From NCBI RefSeq assembly GCF_022402485.1, contig NZ_JAKRSA010000027.1, positions 1 through 64,000 on the forward strand: DNA of 64,000 nucleotides. Direction: 5' to 3'. Under the pieces are notes generated by a model. That model searched no databases. It worked only from the letters and a program-made list of their open reading frames with translations, and had not been told where the DNA came from. The position numbers and the translations under genes are program-made. Positions 18,598 through 28,412 of the stretch are shown piece after piece. Positions within the stretch are counted from its first letter, which is position 1; every line of letters begins with the position of its first letter. The stretch is from Phenylobacterium sp. Lineage in GTDB: Bacteria > Pseudomonadota > Alphaproteobacteria > Caulobacterales > Caulobacteraceae.

Positions 18598-19914
18598 ATG
18601 ACGGACAGCAGCAGCGATGCGATGACCGGGAAGGGGCGCGGCCTCTTGCGGGGCAGCGGTCCTCTCGGGGGCCGGGCGGCCTTTGGCTTCATCTTCGCCA
18701 CGGCGCTGATGAACAGCATCTCGTTCGGCCTGATCATTCCGGTCCTGCCCAACCTGATCAAGGCCTTCACCGGCGGCGACACGGCTGAAGCTGCCGAATG
18801 GAATGTGGTGTTCGCCGTGACCTGGGGTGCCATGCAGTTCATCTGCGGGCCGCTTCTGGGGTTGCTCTCAGACCGGATCGGCCGGCGGCCGGTGCTTCTG
18901 GTGTCGATCTTTGGTCTAGCCCTGGACTTCATCATCATCGCGCTCGCCCCCAATCTCATGTGGCTGCTGATCGGGCGCATTCTGAACGGCATGACGGCGG
19001 CCAGCTTTTCCACCGCCAACGCCTATGTGGCCGATGTCACCCCGCCCGAAGGCCGAGCCAAAGCGTTTGGCTGGATGGGCTCGGCCTTCTCCTTCGGCTT
19101 CCTGATCGGGCCGGCTGTCGGGGGTGCCCTGGGGGATATCGACCTGCGTCTGCCCTTTTACGTGGCCGCAGCCCTGTCCCTGGCCAACGGGCTTTACGGC
19201 CTGTTCGTCCTGCCGGAATCCCTGCCGCCGGAGCGCCGGACAAAGCGCTTTGACTTGGCGCGGGCCAATCCGCTTGGGTCGCTGCGCCTGCTGCGCTCCC
19301 AACGGGACCTGCTGGGACTGGCCACGATTGGCCTCTTGTTTCAGCTGGCCCACACCGTGCTGCCGGCCATCTTCGTGCTCTATACCGGCTATCGCTATGG
19401 TTGGAGCCCGTCGGTCATGGGGTTGGCCATGATGGCAACCGGCGTGGCCGGGGTGATCGTCCAGGCTTTCCTGGTGGGGCCTGTGGTGGCGCGGATCGGT
19501 GAGCGGGGTGCCCTCATGCTCGGGGCCGCAGCCGGGGCGCTGGGGTTTGCCTGGTACGGCTTTGCGCCCACGGGTCTGCTGTATCTGGCCGGCGTTCCGA
19601 TCTTTGCCCTGATGAACTTCCTGATGCCGGGGCTACAGGGCCTGATGACCCGTCGGGTGGCGCCCGATCAACAGGGCCAGCTGCAGGGTGCAAATCAGAG
19701 CCTGCAGGGGATCGCCTCCATGGTCGGACCGGCCCTGTTTGGCCTGACCTTCGCCTGGTCGATCCGTCATACTGACGTTATCTATGCGCCGGGCCTGGCC
19801 ATCTATCTGGCCTCAGCCCTGCTGGTGGCGGCCTTTATCCTGGGGACGCGGGTGGCTCGGACGCCGCTGCCGGACTCCGCGCCCGGCGGGCCTCAGGTTC
19901 AGTCACAGACCTAG
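18598..19914 (+). CDS. MFS transporter, tetracycline-exporter-like (DHA1 type)
   Basis: A major-facilitator inner-membrane transporter (438 residues from ATG 18598) with 12 predicted hydrophobic segments. Motif A of the family (GLLSDRIGRRPVLL) lies between TM2 and TM3, and the antiporter motif C-like GPAVGGALGD is in TM5. The overall pattern (ATALMNSISFGLIIPVLPNL, FGWMGSAFSFGFLIGP) matches TetA-like multidrug/tetracycline:H+ antiporters. The substrate cannot be told from sequence, and no tetR-type regulator is next to it. A GTG six codons upstream is an alternative start; the ATG has GGGGG just before it. Confidence 0.85.
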   Translation: MTDSSSDAMTGKGRGLLRGSGPLGGRAAFGFIFATALMNSISFGLIIPVLPNLIKAFTGGDTAEAAEWNVVFAVTWGAMQFICGPLLGLLSDRIGRRPVLLVSIFGLALDFIIIALAPNLMWLLIGRILNGMTAASFSTANAYVADVTPPEGRAKAFGWMGSAFSFGFLIGPAVGGALGDIDLRLPFYVAAALSLANGLYGLFVLPESLPPERRTKRFDLARANPLGSLRLLRSQRDLLGLATIGLLFQLAHTVLPAIFVLYTGYRYGWSPSVMGLAMMATGVAGVIVQAFLVGPVVARIGERGALMLGAAAGALGFAWYGFAPTGLLYLAGVPIFALMNFLMPGLQGLMTRRVAPDQQGQLQGANQSLQGIASMVGPALFGLTFAWSIRHTDVIYAPGLAIYLASALLVAAFILGTRVARTPLPDSAPGGPQVQSQT

Positions 19915-19979
19915 GCTGGTCATCTTTGCGCCCGAAAGCTTCGCCAAACGGCAGAGTCCGAGCGTTCCACGGAGATCTC

Positions 19980-21395
19980 ATGCGCGCCGCCCATCTGCTC
20001 CTTCCGGCCCTGGTGATCCTTGCGGCCTGCACCGATCCGGCCAGCCGCAGCGAGGCCCAGCCCGCCCTGGCCCAGCCGACCAGGTCTGCGCCGGAGAGCG
20101 CTGTGGAGATGAAGACCTCCTTCGCCCCCGTGGTGAAAACCGCCGCCCCGGCCGTGGTCAACATCTCGGCCCGACGGATGGTGCGCCGCCAGGCCGACCC
20201 GTTCTGGGACCTGTTCGGCATGGGTGCGCCGCAGGGGCGGGTGGAAGGCTCCCTGGGCTCTGGAGTCATCGTCCGCGCCGACGGGGTTATCGTCACCAAC
20301 AACCACGTGGTGGCTGGCGGTCAGGAGATTATCGTCGCCCTGGCCGACCGCCGGGAGTTTCCCGCCAAGCTGCTGCTGGCTGACGAGCGCACCGACCTGG
20401 CGGTCCTGAAGATTGACCTGGGGGAGGAGCGCCTGCCGGTGCTGGCCATTGATGACACCGGTGATGCCCAGGTCGGCGACCTGGTCCTGGCCATCGGCAA
20501 TCCGTTCGGGGTGGGTCAGACGGTGACCAACGGCATCATCTCGGCCCTGAACCGCACCGCCGACCCCAGCGGGGACGCGGCGGCCAGCTACATCCAGACC
20601 GATGCGGCGATCAATCCGGGCAATTCCGGCGGCGCCCTGGTGGACATGGACGGCGACCTGATCGGCATCAACAGCTTCATCGTCTCCCGCTCGGGCACCT
20701 CCAGCGGGGTCGGCTTCGCCATGCCCGCAGCCATGGTCAAGCGGGTGGTGGAAACCGCCGTCGGCGGCGGCCAGCGGGTGGAACGCCCCTGGCTCGGCGC
20801 GCGCACCCAGACTGTCACCGCCGAGATCGCCCGCTCCATCGGCATGAGCGCGCCGCAAGGGGTGTTGGTGGCCGACATCTGGCCGGGCGGCGCGGCTGCC
20901 CGCGCGGGCCTGCGCCAGGGGGATGTGATCCTGACCGTCGATGGCCAGGCGGTCAGCGATGTGGGCGGCCTGAACTATGCGGTGGGGACCCGCCGCCTGG
21001 GCGAGACCCTGCGCCTGGGCGTGCGGCGTGAGGATGGCCAGACAGCCGACCTCAATCTGCGCGCCGAGGCCCCGCCCGCCACGCCGGCCCGGGATGAACA
21101 GAGCCTCAGCGGCCGCCATCCCTTTGACGGTGCCACCGTGGTCAACCTGTCGCCGGCCGTCGCCGACGAACTGGGCGTCGATCCCTTCCAGGGACCAGGC
21201 GTCATGGTGATCCGCGTCGGTCGCGGCTTCTCGATGAACGCCGGCCTGCGTCCCGGCGACATGATCCGCAGCGTCAATGGCCGGGAGATCCGCACGGTCC
21301 GCGACCTCGTGGCTGCCATTGGCGGGGGTTCAGCCACCTGGCAGGTGACGATCCTGCGCAATGGTCAGCCTGTGACCGCCAACTTCCGCCTGTAG
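19980..21395 (+). CDS. DegP/HtrA-type periplasmic serine protease lipoprotein
   Basis: A trypsin-like protease with two PDZ domains (471 residues), for periplasmic protein quality control. The start ATG 19980 gives a signal peptide with lipobox LAAC (Cys17), so it is probably lipid-anchored. The triad is visible: His109 (TNNHVV), Asp139 (ERTDLAVL) and Ser216 (NPGNSGGAL). PDZ1 follows from about residue 270 (VLVADIWPGGAAARAGLRQGD), PDZ2 from about 385 (FSMNAGLRPGDMIRSVNGREI). A frame open 18 codons upstream lacks a secretion signal. It stands alone, without an adjacent two-component system or sigma factor. DegP and DegQ cannot be separated from sequence alone, so no symbol is given. Confidence 0.9.
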   Translation: MRAAHLLLPALVILAACTDPASRSEAQPALAQPTRSAPESAVEMKTSFAPVVKTAAPAVVNISARRMVRRQADPFWDLFGMGAPQGRVEGSLGSGVIVRADGVIVTNNHVVAGGQEIIVALADRREFPAKLLLADERTDLAVLKIDLGEERLPVLAIDDTGDAQVGDLVLAIGNPFGVGQTVTNGIISALNRTADPSGDAAASYIQTDAAINPGNSGGALVDMDGDLIGINSFIVSRSGTSSGVGFAMPAAMVKRVVETAVGGGQRVERPWLGARTQTVTAEIARSIGMSAPQGVLVADIWPGGAAARAGLRQGDVILTVDGQAVSDVGGLNYAVGTRRLGETLRLGVRREDGQTADLNLRAEAPPATPARDEQSLSGRHPFDGATVVNLSPAVADELGVDPFQGPGVMVIRVGRGFSMNAGLRPGDMIRSVNGREIRTVRDLVAAIGGGSATWQVTILRNGQPVTANFRL

Positions 21396-21474
21396 GGCGG
21401 GCTGGCTGTTGCTCCCCGGGGCTTTCCGTAAGCCGACGTTCTCAAGGCCTGCGATGGGTGGAACGGCAGTTCGC

Positions 21475-22203
21475 CTAGTCGCAGGCTGACTGGAGCGCGT
21501 TACCGGGAGCGGTCCGGCAAACGTATCTCGCCAATTTGGCAGAGTCGATCTCATAGCCGTGGTCGCCCCGGACCAAGTCCTCTTTAAGCGGGAGTGCGCC
21601 TGTCTGGGCGACCGGCACGCTCAGTGTCTCCGGCCAGCGCTCAATGGTCCGTGACATCAGCCGGTCGCGGAAGCGCCGCGCCAATGCCACGTCTTACCCT
21701 TGCCTGAAGGATATCCACACATGGCCTAGGTGAAACTGATCTGAGACTTGAGCCTCGATTTGGCGGATATCACCGGCGCGATAGACGATGGCATGGATCG
21801 AGCTGCGGAGGATGGGCGAAATCTCCGCATTGCGCTCCATTTCCTCCGCCGTCTCAACCTTGACGTCGAGACCCTCAGCCGCCGCATCAGCGGCGAGGAT
21901 AGTCAGGAAGTCGGCCCGGTCGACCGCCGTGGTCAGCGGCACCTCGAAGGCAGCCACTGTCCTGGCGCTTTCGGGCTGGGGGACGGGCTGGCAGGCTCGT
22001 ATGCAGCCGACAGGCAATGAGATCACAAGCAGTACCGAAGCAGCCACGCCGACCGGAAAGCGCGACGAACCCGTTCGCCGTGAGAGAGGACTCCATCGGT
22101 GCGCTCCGAGCCAGACCAGCCAGAGCACGAGCGTACCGCCGACCGTTGCGACAGCAGCGAAACCGAACACTGCCGGGATGAGGAAGATGATCTCGCCGCC
22201 CAT
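21475..22203 (-). pseudogene. Hypothetical membrane protein split by an in-frame stop
   Basis: Two reading pieces lie in the same frame: a 169-residue part (22203 to 21694) and a 71-residue part (21690 to 21475), separated only by a TAA (21696-21694) and one codon. The first part has two hydrophobic segments (about residues 8-35 and 48-66) and a soluble region ending HLGHVWISFRQG. The second resumes with VALARRFRDRLMSRTIERWP, reading like a natural continuation of one protein of about 242 residues. I do not recognise the family. The alternative is a genuine 169-residue protein followed by a small separate ORF; an AAGGG six bases before its GTG could serve as a ribosome site. It is divergent from rarA. 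Confidence 0.5.
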
Positions 22204-22410
22204 CAGCGGAGACGACCTTAGTTAAGCGCTGCAGTCCAGTTCGCATTGTCGAAGGTGGTGTCAGAAACCCAGCGCGGTACAGCCGTCAGACGCAGACTCG
22301 CTTGATGACGTGCCCGGCCCGAAAGCTGACGTCGGCTCGCCCCATCGCGCTATCGAGCCTCTCCCCAAGTGGTTGCGGCGAGCGCGCCCGGCATTTGCTA
22401 TGAGTCGCCG

Positions 22411-23718
22411 ATGGCCGATCTCTTCGAAGCTGCTGGGCTGACCCCGCACGCGCCCTCGCCGCTGGCTGATCGCCTGCGGCCTCAGACCCTGGCCGAGGTG
22501 GTCGGGCAGGATCATCTGCTGGGGGAGGACGGCCCCATCGGGCGCATGGCTCAGGCTCACCGTCTGGCCTCCATGATCCTGTGGGGGCCGCCCGGCACAG
22601 GCAAGACCACGATCGCGAGGCTGCTGGCCAAGGCCGCAGGCTATGAGTTTCAGCAGCTCTCGGCGGTTTTCACTGGGGTCGCCGACCTGAAGAAGGCCTT
22701 CGAGCAGGCCCGGGCCCGGCGGCTGGCCGGCCAGTCGACCCTGCTGTTCGTCGATGAGATCCACCGCTTCAACCGCGCCCAGCAGGACGGCTTCCTGCCC
22801 TTTGTGGAGGAGGGGATCGTCACCCTGGTGGGCGCCACCACCGAAAACCCGTCCTTCGAGCTGAACGGGGCGCTCCTGTCGCGCTGCCAGGTCTTCGTGC
22901 TCAAGCGGCTGGACGATGAGGCGCTGACGGCGCTGCTGGCCAAGGCCGAGGCCTTCGAGGGCCGCAACCTGCCCCTGGAGCCCGAGGCCCGTCAGGCCCT
23001 GGTGGCGCTCGCCGACGGGGATGGCCGTTACCTGCTGACCCTTGCTGAGACCCTGTTCAACATCGGCACGGCCAAGGCGCTGTCGACCAAGGAGCTGGGC
23101 GCGATCCTGCAGAAGCGCAGCCCGGCCTACGACAAGGACCGGGAGGAGCACTACAACCTCATCTCGGCCCTGCATAAGTCGATCCGCGGCTCGGACCCCG
23201 ACGCGGCCCTCTACTGGCTGGCCCGGATGCTGGGGGGCGGGGAGGACCCGCTTTATCTGGCGAGGCGGCTGATCCGCACGGCGGCCGAGGATATTGGCGC
23301 GGCCGATCCCATGGCGCTCGTGCTGGCCAACGCCGCCAAGGACACCTACGACTTTCTCGGCAGTCCGGAGGGCGAGATTGCCCTGGCCCAGCTGGTGGTT
23401 CACCTGGCGACAGCACCCAAATCCAACGCCGTCTATGTGGCCTTCAAGGCCGCTCAAAAGGCCGCCAAGGAGACCGGCTCCCTGATGCCCCCGGCACACA
23501 TCCGCAACGCCCCCACCAAGCTGATGCGCGACCTGGGCTATGGCCAGGGCTATGCCTATGACCACGACGCCGAGGATGGGTTTTCCGGCCAGAACTACTT
23601 CCCAGACGAAATGGAGCGGCCGGTCTTCTATCGCCCGAAAGGCGAGGGCGCCGAGGGGCCGATCAAGGCGCGCCTGGACCGCTGGGCCGAGCTGCGCGCC
23701 CGGAAGTCGCAAGGATGA
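22411..23718 (+). CDS. rarA: Replication-associated recombination protein A (MgsA/WRNIP1 family AAA+ ATPase)
   Basis: A clamp-loader-like ATPase (435 residues) acting at stalled replication forks with SSB and RecA. Walker A GPPGTGKTT at about 59-67, Walker B LLFVDEIHRFN and the sensor-1 stretch GATTENPSFELNGALLSRC are intact. The C-terminal tetramerisation half contains HYNLISALHKSIRGSDPDAALYW and LYLARRLIRTAAEDIGAADP, diagnostic of RarA. ATG 22411 gives MADLFEAAG; upstream in-frame codons look non-coding. Its stop overlaps the start of the next gene (ATGA), beginning a tightly packed run that reaches the ATP12 gene. Confidence 0.96.
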   Translation: MADLFEAAGLTPHAPSPLADRLRPQTLAEVVGQDHLLGEDGPIGRMAQAHRLASMILWGPPGTGKTTIARLLAKAAGYEFQQLSAVFTGVADLKKAFEQARARRLAGQSTLLFVDEIHRFNRAQQDGFLPFVEEGIVTLVGATTENPSFELNGALLSRCQVFVLKRLDDEALTALLAKAEAFEGRNLPLEPEARQALVALADGDGRYLLTLAETLFNIGTAKALSTKELGAILQKRSPAYDKDREEHYNLISALHKSIRGSDPDAALYWLARMLGGGEDPLYLARRLIRTAAEDIGAADPMALVLANAAKDTYDFLGSPEGEIALAQLVVHLATAPKSNAVYVAFKAAQKAAKETGSLMPPAHIRNAPTKLMRDLGYGQGYAYDHDAEDGFSGQNYFPDEMERPVFYRPKGEGAEGPIKARLDRWAELRARKSQG

Positions 23719-24551
23719 GCCGCGCTCCCATGGCGCGTGCTGAAAAAGCGCCTGCACGAGAGATACAGCTGTCGGCCGACGAGATCGCCTGGGTTCGCTC
23801 TATGGTGATCTATGAGGACGCCGACCTTCTGGCGCTCAATAAGCCGTCTGGCCTGTCGAGCCAGGGCGGGCGAGGTCAGGTCCACACCCTGGACGAACTG
23901 CTGTTTGCCTTCGCCAAACCCGGCAAGGCGCGGCCCCGGCTGATCCACCGGCTGGACCGGGACACCTCCGGCGTCATCCTGACCGCCAAGACCAAGCCTG
24001 CGGCCTCGGCGCTCGGCAAGGCCATGATGGCGCGGCGGTTCGGCAAGACCTATCTGGCCGTCGTGACGCCAGGCCCGCCAGAGCCCCGCGAGGGCCTGAT
24101 CGACCAGGCCATGCGTCGCGAAGAGGTTGGCCGGGAAGCCTATATGCGCATCTGTGCGGCCGATGCCCCCGGCGCCGAGAGCGCCCAGAGCCGCTATCGG
24201 ACCCTGTCGTCGGTCAAGGGCGCAGCCTTGCTGGAACTGACGCCCAAGACCGGCCGCATGCATCAGCTGCGGGTGCACCTGGCCTCCATTGGCCGGCCGA
24301 TCGCCGGGGACGTTCGCTATGGCGGTGCGCTCGTGCTCGGGGGGCAGCCGATCCCGCGCCTGATGCTCCATGCCCAGGCCCTGGATGTGCCCCTGGCCGC
24401 CGGCGCGCGCCTGAAGATCCAGGCCCCGCCGCCTGCCGACATGGCGCAGGTCTGCGAGGCGCTCGGTCTTGTGCTGCCGCAGGGCATTGAGAGTTTGAGC
24501 CCAGCGGGCGCGCAATCGGCCCCTGGCGGCGGACGGCCTGGCCCGGCATAA
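23715..24551 (+). CDS. RluA-family RNA pseudouridine synthase without S4 domain
   Basis: Isomerises specific uridines in rRNA or tRNA (278 residues). The catalytic motif HRLDRDTSGV (Asp in RLD) lies around residues 77-86, and the family segments NKPSGLSSQGG and LTPKTGRMHQLRVHLASIG are present. There is no N-terminal S4 RNA-binding domain, unlike the paralogue 400 bp downstream at 24938. The tail is Pro/Gly-rich. Overlaps rarA by 4 bases. The exact target uridine cannot be assigned. Confidence 0.9.
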   Translation: MSRAPMARAEKAPAREIQLSADEIAWVRSMVIYEDADLLALNKPSGLSSQGGRGQVHTLDELLFAFAKPGKARPRLIHRLDRDTSGVILTAKTKPAASALGKAMMARRFGKTYLAVVTPGPPEPREGLIDQAMRREEVGREAYMRICAADAPGAESAQSRYRTLSSVKGAALLELTPKTGRMHQLRVHLASIGRPIAGDVRYGGALVLGGQPIPRLMLHAQALDVPLAAGARLKIQAPPPADMAQVCEALGLVLPQGIESLSPAGAQSAPGGGRPGPA

Positions 24552-24557
24552 GGGGCC

Positions 24558-24938
24558 ATGGATAAGCTCTTTCTCGTGGCGCTCGGCGGCGGGGTTGGCG
24601 CGGTGGCGCGCTACCTGCTGGGCCTGGCCAGCGTCCACCGTTTCGGCATGACCTGGCCGGTGGGCACCCTTGTTGCCAATGTTTCTGGGGGCCTTCTGAT
24701 GGGCTTGCTGGTGGGCTGGCTGGCCCTGCGGGGGGGCGCAGATCAGGAGCGCCTTCGCCTGTTGCTGGGGGTCGGGCTGCTCGGCGGCTTCACGACCTTT
24801 TCGGCCTTCTCCCTGGAGACCCTGCTGATGATCGAACGTCGGGCCTATGGGGAGGCTGCGGTCTATGCCCTGGGCTCGGTGGTCCTATCGGTGGCGGCCC
24901 TGTTTGTAGGCCTGCTGATGATGCGGAGATTTGCCTGA
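24558..24938 (+). CDS. crcB: Fluoride-specific ion channel CrcB/Fluc
   Basis: A small inner-membrane protein (126 residues, four hydrophobic helices) that forms dual-topology dimers exporting fluoride. Family signatures are GGGVGAVARYLLG, WPVGTLVANVSGG (the conserved Asn) and GLLGGFTTFSAFSLE with the selectivity-filter Phe residues. It sits in an operon between two pseudouridine synthase genes, six bases after the first and overlapping the second. There is no fluoride riboswitch before it, since the gap is six bases. Confidence 0.96.
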   Translation: MDKLFLVALGGGVGAVARYLLGLASVHRFGMTWPVGTLVANVSGGLLMGLLVGWLALRGGADQERLRLLLGVGLLGGFTTFSAFSLETLLMIERRAYGEAAVYALGSVVLSVAALFVGLLMMRRFA

Positions 24939-25927
24939 TGCGCGAGGTCCGCAACATCCTCGTTGATCCTGCAGAAGGCGGCGTGCGCCTGGACCGCTGG
25001 TTCCGCCGCCGGTGGCCGCACCTGACCCAGGGCCAGCTGCACAAGCTGATCCGCTCTGGCCAGGTTCGCATCGATGGGGCCCGGGCCAAGCCCGACACTC
25101 GCCTCGAAGGGGGCGAGAACGTCCGGGTCCCCCCCCTGCCGGATGCCCCGGCCAAGGGCGACAGTCGCAAGGCCGTGGAGCTGCATCCCCGGGACGTGGC
25201 CTATGTGAAGGGCCTGGTCATCTATGAGGACGAGGAGGTTCTGGTCCTCAACAAGCCGTCTGGCCTGGCCGTTCAGGGGGGCACCAAGACCAACAGCCAT
25301 GTGGACCGTCTGCTCGGCGCCTGGGGCGAAGGCTTGGCGCGGCCAAGACTTGTCCACCGGCTGGACCGGGACACCTCCGGTGTCCTGGTGCTGGGTAAGA
25401 CGCCGTCGGCCGCAGCCAAGCTGGCGGGTGCCTTTGCGCGGCGCAAGGCGCAGAAGACCTACTGGGCCCTGGTGATGGGCAATCCGCGCCCGACGGAGGG
25501 GGTCATGGAGCTGGCCCTGGTCAAGCGTGGCGTGGGCGATCGCGAGATGATCGTCCCTGCGGAAAAGGGCGATGCGGACGCCGACCCGGCCGAGACCGAA
25601 TTCGTCACCATCAGCCGGGCTGGCCCCCGGGCCGCATGGATGGCCCTGCGGCCCCACACCGGCCGGACCCACCAGCTGCGCGCCCATATGAAGGCCATGG
25701 GCCACCCGATCCTGGGGGACCCCAAATACGGCGACGAGGCCTCAGCCCAGCTCTCGGGGCAGTTGAAGCTGCAGCTGCATGCCCGCCGCCTGACTCTGCC
25801 GCATCCCTCCAGCGGTATGCTGATCCTGGAGGCGCCGCTCAGCCCGGAGATGAAGGCCGGCTTCGCCCGCTTCGGCTTTGATGAGCATGAAGCCGACCCC
25901 GAGCCCTTCGGCCGCAAGCGGCGCTAG
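24938..25927 (+). CDS. rluC: Ribosomal large subunit pseudouridine synthase RluC-type
   Basis: An S4-domain pseudouridine synthase (329 residues). The S4 domain covers about residues 13-65 (RLDRWFRRRWPHLTQGQLHKL then RSGQVRIDG), and the catalytic HRLDRDTSGVLV lies near 140. C-terminal RPHTGRTHQLRAHMKAMGHPI is the family signature. RluC modifies 23S rRNA U955, U2504 and U2580 in E. coli. The symbol rests on architecture and on the usual crcB-rluC adjacency in this group; RluD-like specificity is not excluded. A TGATG overlap couples it to crcB. Confidence 0.88.
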   Translation: MREVRNILVDPAEGGVRLDRWFRRRWPHLTQGQLHKLIRSGQVRIDGARAKPDTRLEGGENVRVPPLPDAPAKGDSRKAVELHPRDVAYVKGLVIYEDEEVLVLNKPSGLAVQGGTKTNSHVDRLLGAWGEGLARPRLVHRLDRDTSGVLVLGKTPSAAAKLAGAFARRKAQKTYWALVMGNPRPTEGVMELALVKRGVGDREMIVPAEKGDADADPAETEFVTISRAGPRAAWMALRPHTGRTHQLRAHMKAMGHPILGDPKYGDEASAQLSGQLKLQLHARRLTLPHPSSGMLILEAPLSPEMKAGFARFGFDEHEADPEPFGRKRR

Positions 25928-25960
25928 AGCGGCCCGGCGCGCAAACCCCTGGAGTAGAAA

Positions 25961-26692
25961 TTGAGACGTGGTTTTCAAGAAGCCTCCGACCGGCCGCGCC
26001 GGTTCTACAAGGCGGTGACTATTGCCGAGGCCGATGGGGGTTATGCGATCCTGTTGGATACCCGCCAGGTGCGCGGCCCCCGGGGCGGAAAGCTGATCGC
26101 CCCCACCCGCGCCCTGGCCGACGTCATCGCCGGCGAGTGGGAGGGGCAGGGGGAGTTCCTCGACGTGCCCGGCATGCACGCTACACGCCTGGCCAACACC
26201 GCCATCGACTCAATCCCGGCGGCCCGCGACGCCTCAGCCCAGTCGATCGCAGACTACGCCAGCTCTGATCTGCTGTGCTACTTCGCCGAGGATCCCGAGG
26301 CGCTGGTGGCGCGTCAAACCGCAGAGTGGGAGCCGGTGCTCCAGCGGGCGGAGCGCGAACTGGGCCTCAGTTTTGTCCGCGCCGCTGGGATCATTCACCG
26401 CCCACAACCGCAGACCACCTTGTCCCGGGTGCGGGACCTGGCCGCAGGGCTGGACGACTTCCGCCTGGCCGGCGTCGCCTTTGGCGCCTCGCTTTTCGGC
26501 TCCTCGGTCCTGGCGCTGGCCTTGCATCACGGCTGGCTGGATGGGGGACGGGCCCTGGCGCTCTCCCGGCTGGATGAGATCTTTCAGGAAGAGGCCTGGG
26601 GGATTGACGAGGAAGCCGCCGAGCGGGTCGCGCGGCTGTCCATCGAGGCGGCGATGCTGGAGACCTGGTTCCGCGCCCTGGACGCGGCGTAA
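25961..26692 (+). CDS. ATP12-family F1-ATPase assembly chaperone
   Basis: An ATP12 homologue (243 residues). In mitochondria and alphaproteobacteria this family assists assembly of the F1 alpha subunit. RPRRFYKAVTIAEADGGYAILLDTR, VRGPRGGKLIAPTRALADVIAGEW and the C-terminal LDEIFQEEAWGIDEEAAER match the family. The start is a TTG at 25961, chosen because GGAG stands 6 bases upstream and no in-frame ATG exists near the conserved N-terminus. In related genomes a HAD hydrolase often sits between rluC and this gene; here it is absent and the gap is 33 bp. Confidence 0.92.
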   Translation: MRRGFQEASDRPRRFYKAVTIAEADGGYAILLDTRQVRGPRGGKLIAPTRALADVIAGEWEGQGEFLDVPGMHATRLANTAIDSIPAARDASAQSIADYASSDLLCYFAEDPEALVARQTAEWEPVLQRAERELGLSFVRAAGIIHRPQPQTTLSRVRDLAAGLDDFRLAGVAFGASLFGSSVLALALHHGWLDGGRALALSRLDEIFQEEAWGIDEEAAERVARLSIEAAMLETWFRALDAA

Positions 26693-26783
26693 GCGCCATT
26701 TCTGCTGACGCCGCGTGAACTTGCGCGGTCTCGCAGCGCCCATTACGGCTGGGGTCTCAGTGGTCGTCAGGGAGGGGCTCAGC

Positions 26784-28310
26784 GTGAAGCAGATCCTCAA
26801 AGAGCTCGAAGCCAAGCGTGAAACCGCCCGCCTTGGTGGCGGCGTTCGACGGATCGAGGCTCAGCACGCCAAGGGCAAACTCACCGCCCGCGAGCGGGTC
26901 GATCTCTTGCTGGACGAGGGCTCCTTCGAGGAGTTCGACATGTTTGTCGAGCACCGCGCCACCGATTTCGGCATGGCCGAGCAGAAGGTGCCCGGCGACG
27001 GTGTCGTCACCGGCTGGGGCACGATCAACGGCCGCACCGTGTTTGTGTTTTCCAAGGACTTCACGGTCTTCGGTGGATCCCTGTCCAGCGCCCAGGCGCA
27101 GAAGATCCTCAAGGTCCAACGTCAGGCCCTGAAGATGGGCGCCCCGATCATCGGCCTGTTCGACGCCGGCGGGGCCCGGATCCAGGAGGGCGTCGACTCC
27201 CTGGCTGGCTATGCCGACATCTTTCTGGAAAACACCCTGGCCTCAGGGGTGATCCCGCAGATTGCGGTGATCATGGGGCCCTGCGCCGGGGGTGATGTCT
27301 ATTCCCCGGCCATCATGGACTTCATCTTCATGGTGAAGGACACGAGCTACATGTACGTCACCGGTCCCGATGTGGTGAAGACCGTCACCCACGAGGATGT
27401 GAGCCACGAGGACCTGGGCGGCTACCGGGTCCACGCCATGAAATCCGGGGTCGCCGACGGGGCCTTCGAGAACGACCTGGAGGCCATGACCCAGGTGCGC
27501 CGCCTGGTGGACTTCCTGCCCACCTCAAACCGCGAGCGCCCGCCGGTGCGGGTGAGCTTCGATGAGCCCGAGCGGGAGGAGCCCAGCCTCGATACCCTGG
27601 TCCCGGCCAACCCCAACAAGCCCTACGACATGAAGGAGCTGATCCTGAAGGTCGTCGATGAGGCCGATTTCTTCGAAATTTCACCGGACTTCGCCAAGAA
27701 CATCATCTGCGGCTTTGCCCGGATGGATGGCCAGCCGGTGGGCATTGTCGCCAACCAGCCGCAGGTCCTGGCCGGCGTGCTGGACATCGATGCCAGCCGC
27801 AAGGCCGCCCGCTTCGTGCGCTTCTGCGACGCCTTCGAGATCCCGCTGATCACCTTTGTCGACGTGCCGGGCTTCATGCCAGGCACCCGCCAGGAACAGG
27901 GGGGCCTGATCCGTCATGGCGCGAAGCTCTTGTTTGCCTATGCCGAGGCCACGGTGCCGAAGATCACCCTCATCACCCGCAAGGCCTATGGCGGGGCCTA
28001 TGACGTGATGAGCTCCAAGCACATTCGCGGGGATCTCAACTATGCCTGGCCCACGGCCGAGATCGCCGTCATGGGCTCCAAGGGGGCAGTGGAAATCATC
28101 TTCCGCAACCAGTCGCCCGAGGAGCTCGTCGCCCGGGAGGCGGAGTATAAGGACCGGTTCGCCAATCCCTTCGTCGCGGCCTCCCGGGGCTATATCGACG
28201 ACGTGATCATGCCCCATGGCACCCGCCGGCGGATCGTTCGCGGTCTTCGCTCCCTGAAGGGCAAGACGCTGACCAACCCCTGGAAGAAGCACGACAACAT
28301 TCCGCTCTGA
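26784..28310 (+). CDS. pccB: Propionyl-CoA carboxylase-type carboxyltransferase (beta) subunit
   Basis: Transfers carboxyl from carboxybiotin to propionyl-CoA (possibly acetyl-CoA), feeding the methylmalonyl-CoA route (508 residues). GTG 26784 is preceded by GGAGGGG at 6 bases and gives [20 protein letters not shown], the family start; upstream in-frame codons are not supported. Key stretches: [36 protein letters not shown] (acyl-CoA site), and [20 protein letters not shown]. The biotin-carrying partner is probably the gene at 30947, 2.6 kb downstream on the same strand with four unrelated genes between. Confidence 0.92.
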   Translation: MKQILKELEAKRETARLGGGVRRIEAQHAKGKLTARERVDLLLDEGSFEEFDMFVEHRATDFGMAEQKVPGDGVVTGWGTINGRTVFVFSKDFTVFGGSLSSAQAQKILKVQRQALKMGAPIIGLFDAGGARIQEGVDSLAGYADIFLENTLASGVIPQIAVIMGPCAGGDVYSPAIMDFIFMVKDTSYMYVTGPDVVKTVTHEDVSHEDLGGYRVHAMKSGVADGAFENDLEAMTQVRRLVDFLPTSNRERPPVRVSFDEPEREEPSLDTLVPANPNKPYDMKELILKVVDEADFFEISPDFAKNIICGFARMDGQPVGIVANQPQVLAGVLDIDASRKAARFVRFCDAFEIPLITFVDVPGFMPGTRQEQGGLIRHGAKLLFAYAEATVPKITLITRKAYGGAYDVMSSKHIRGDLNYAWPTAEIAVMGSKGAVEIIFRNQSPEELVAREAEYKDRFANPFVAASRGYIDDVIMPHGTRRRIVRGLRSLKGKTLTNPWKKHDNIPL

Positions 28311-28335
28311 GCCGACGCTTCGTCGGGGCTATCTC

Positions 28336-28360
28336 GGAACCTGGCCGGCCTGAACCTGTT
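28336..28360 (+). promoter_or_regulatory. Candidate EcfG (general stress) promoter of the BON gene
   Basis: GGAAC at 28336-28340, then 16 bases, then TGTT at 28357-28360. This fits the alphaproteobacterial sigma-EcfG/SigT pattern GGAAC-N16/17-cGTT, with one mismatch in the -10. It is about 50 bases before the start codon of a hydrophilic BON protein, a typical stress-regulon target. Confidence 0.5.
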
Positions 28361-28412
28361 GTTTCTGTGAGCGCACTTCGCGTGCGGGACCGCAGCAACG
28401 GGAGAATTGATC

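Noticed and set aside
22261-23757. A 498-codon minus-strand frame across rarA
   Set aside because: RarA on the plus strand has intact Walker motifs; the antisense frame has no recognisable motif and no ribosome site.
24550-24560. A fluoride riboswitch before crcB
   Set aside because: Only six bases separate crcB from the previous gene; there is no room for the aptamer.
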